Shown: positions 5,855 through 7,228 of the stretch, piece by piece
Layout of the letters: every line of letters begins with the position of its first letter
Numbering within the stretch: position 1 is the first letter of the stretch
Origin: Chloroflexota bacterium
GTDB taxonomy: Bacteria > Chloroflexota > UBA11872 > VXOZ01
Direction: 5' to 3'
DNA length: 7,228 nucleotides
Assembly (NCBI GenBank): GCA_009839775.1
Contig: VXOZ01000342.1
Span: forward strand, 1 to 7,228
Translations under genes and position numbers: made by a program
Notes under the pieces: generated by a model
What the model was told of the DNA's origin: nothing
Seen by the model: only the letters and a program-made list of their open reading frames with translations
Databases searched by the model: none

Positions 5855-6925
5855 TCAGTCCACGCGCTGCACCGTCACCCACGAGCGGCTTTCGGATGAC
5901 TCAACCACTGCGTGCAGCACCTCCTGCGTCTTGAGGCCCTCAGTGAACGTCGGTGTGATTGCGCGGTCCTCGCGGACCGACTGCACAAAGGTCTCCATCT
6001 GCCGGGTCGCTCCCGCCAAGAGTTGTCCGCCGTGCCCTTTGTCCACCGTCGGCGGCTCACCGGGAATCGGCTCGCCTTCCTGTCCGGGCATGAAGAGCCA
6101 GCCCTGCGCGTTCTCGTAGAGGATGCCGCCCTTCCGCCCGTTGATCATCGTATGGCGCCTACCCACCGGGAAGTTGGAATGCACGGAACCGAGCCTACTC
6201 ACGCCAATCGTCCCATGTGCGCCGTTCGCGATTTCCATGAGGATAATTGTGTCGTCGTCGAGGTCATGAGCATGGGGCGTGCCGTCATCGTCGAATACCT
6301 GCGGTGTGAATGTCTTCATGTTGGCGCTGACCTCGGTGATGTCGCCCACGAGAAAGTGCACCAGATCGATGTGGTGCGAGCCGAGGTCACCCAGGATGCC
6401 CGTGCCTGTGCGCTTGGCGTCGGTGCGCCAGGTGAAGCGTGGTTTGTCGGAGCGTACTAGCGCAGGGTTTAAGCTCTGCGTATGCAGATGCACGACTTCA
6501 CCAATGACGTCATCTTCGATGAGCTTGCGGATGTTGTTTGCGGCCATGTTCCAGCGGTTTGAAAACCCCACCACCGTGCGAAGATTGGCCTGACGTGCGG
6601 CCGCATACATCTCACGGGCCTCTTCCACTGTGACCGCCATGGGTTTCTCGCAAAAGATATGCTTGCCTGCTTGGGCTGAGCGCATCACCAGATCGTGGTG
6701 AAAGGCGTCCGGCGCATCCACCAGCACACCATCGATCTCATCATGCGCAAGCAATTGGTCGGGGTCCGTGTAGACATTCGATATGCCAAACTTGTCGGCG
6801 AACTCTTGGGCGCCAACCTCGCGAGGCCCACAGACGGCAATGAGCTCCACACCCTCGATGTGCGCCAGTCCCTCTGCGTGCACGTCCGCGATCATGCCGT
6901 AGCCGAAAACTCCGAACCTAAGCAT
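5855..6925 (-). CDS. Gfo/Idh/MocA family oxidoreductase
   Basis: A 356-residue NAD(P)-dependent dehydrogenase of the glucose-fructose oxidoreductase/inositol dehydrogenase family. I place the start at 6923-6925 (MLRFGVFGYGMIADVHA), which puts the Rossmann motif at the very N-terminus as usual and has AAAGG (complement of 6935-6939) 9 bases upstream; the frame stays open to 7036 but that 37-residue extension has no family likeness. Motifs: G-V-F-G-Y-G (5-10), C-E-K-P (92-95, with the active-site K94), G-F-S-N-R-W (120-125), and G-D-L-G-S-H-H-I-D (179-187) with H184 and D187. Members oxidise or epimerise sugars, amino sugars or inositols. Its position as first gene of a minus-strand pair with a creatininase-family hydrolase suggests that both act on one carbohydrate or cyclitol. 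Substrate unknown; family assignment is sure. Confidence 0.94.
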   Translation of the reverse strand: MLRFGVFGYGMIADVHAEGLAHIEGVELIAVCGPREVGAQEFADKFGISNVYTDPDQLLAHDEIDGVLVDAPDAFHHDLVMRSAQAGKHIFCEKPMAVTVEEAREMYAAARQANLRTVVGFSNRWNMAANNIRKLIEDDVIGEVVHLHTQSLNPALVRSDKPRFTWRTDAKRTGTGILGDLGSHHIDLVHFLVGDITEVSANMKTFTPQVFDDDGTPHAHDLDDDTIILMEIANGAHGTIGVSRLGSVHSNFPVGRRHTMINGRKGGILYENAQGWLFMPGQEGEPIPGEPPTVDKGHGGQLLAGATRQMETFVQSVREDRAITPTFTEGLKTQEVLHAVVESSESRSWVTVQRVD

Positions 6926-7228
6926 AGCGTTGGGCCTTTCACGTAACTGCAGTTCCTTAAATCCAAGGTCATTCTCACAGGTGCGCCAGAACATCACTGA
7001 AAGCGAACACGCGATTGCTAGTTCTGTGGAGCACAACTGCGGTGAGTATTATGACGTTTGTCCCTAACTGTGCGGGTCTAGCGAATCCTGCTGCCCGGCG
7101 CGGCACATGACTGGATACACAAGCCCGCAGAGCGCCTCTTGCTACTAGCTTTCCCGTCCTAGTGAAACAGACAGAGTGAAAAGACGCAACCAGTGTCCTG
7201 GTCGCAGATATCCAGCATCGGTAGCCGC
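6926..7228. other. Upstream region of the minus-strand pair, no gene recognised
   Basis: The 303 bases upstream of the Gfo/Idh start must hold the promoter of the pair, but I see none of good quality: CATAAT read on the minus strand (complement of 7048-7053) is a possible -10, without a -35. A small hairpin ACCAG-TGTC-CTGGT is at 7189-7202. One minus-strand frame is open from the window edge down to about 6980, but it lacks an ATG and its translation does not look like a protein. Confidence 0.6.

Noticed and set aside
6926..7036. 37-residue N-terminal extension of the Gfo/Idh gene
   Set aside because: The family begins right at its Rossmann strand, and ATG 6925 has a well-spaced AAAGG; the extension is not protein-like.
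6980..7228. Minus-strand frame open from the window edge, possibly the tail of another gene
   Set aside because: About 83 codons without ATG and with a composition unlike the real genes; no motif seen.

Overview
The window is about 7.2 kb of bacterial DNA, moderately GC-rich by eye. It carries one gene fragment and six complete protein-coding genes, and no RNA gene, insertion sequence, CRISPR array or phage gene that I can recognise. The gene set resembles uncultivated, largely heterotrophic lineages such as SAR202-type Chloroflexota, Poribacteria and sponge or soil metagenome bins: a HemL-like class III aminotransferase that is not obviously HemL, a creatininase-family amidohydrolase, a Gfo/Idh/MocA dehydrogenase, an SDR, a NodB-like deacetylase and a PaREP1/HEPN-like protein. 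That is an impression from gene content only; there is no rRNA or other marker gene to support it.

Layout. Positions 1-228 hold the last 75 codons of a plus-strand gene, possibly an acyltransferase with an SCP2-like tail. After a gap with a hairpin and a cluster of small palindromes comes a polysaccharide-deacetylase-fold protein (521-1738). Sixty bases later is a small PaREP1/HEPN-like gene (1799-2215), probably with its own extended -10 promoter, whose 3' end carries a perfect 21-bp tandem duplication. A 398-bp gap with several hairpins leads to a GTG-initiated HemL-like aminotransferase (2614-3915), and after 183 bp comes an SDR oxidoreductase (4099-4860) with a strong Shine-Dalgarno sequence. 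A good intrinsic terminator (4878-4916) separates this plus-strand block from two minus-strand genes: a creatininase-family hydrolase (4952-5761) and, upstream of it in transcription order, a Gfo/Idh/MocA dehydrogenase (5855-6925). The last 303 bp are the upstream region of that pair and show no convincing gene.

How the genes may work together. The PLP aminotransferase, SDR, creatininase-type metallohydrolase and Gfo/Idh dehydrogenase look like a soluble carbohydrate, cyclitol or amino-compound catabolic neighbourhood. The Gfo/Idh and creatininase pair recalls the Thermotoga inositol route, in which an IolG-type dehydrogenase works with a creatininase-superfamily ring hydrolase (IolN). That is a hypothesis: no transporter, regulator or kinase in the window fixes the substrate. 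The deacetylase and HEPN-like gene need not belong to the same pathway. I do not see clear evidence of a new defence or mobile system; the most unusual points are the heptad duplication in the HEPN-like gene, the structured leader of the aminotransferase, and the missing NAG asparagine in the SDR.
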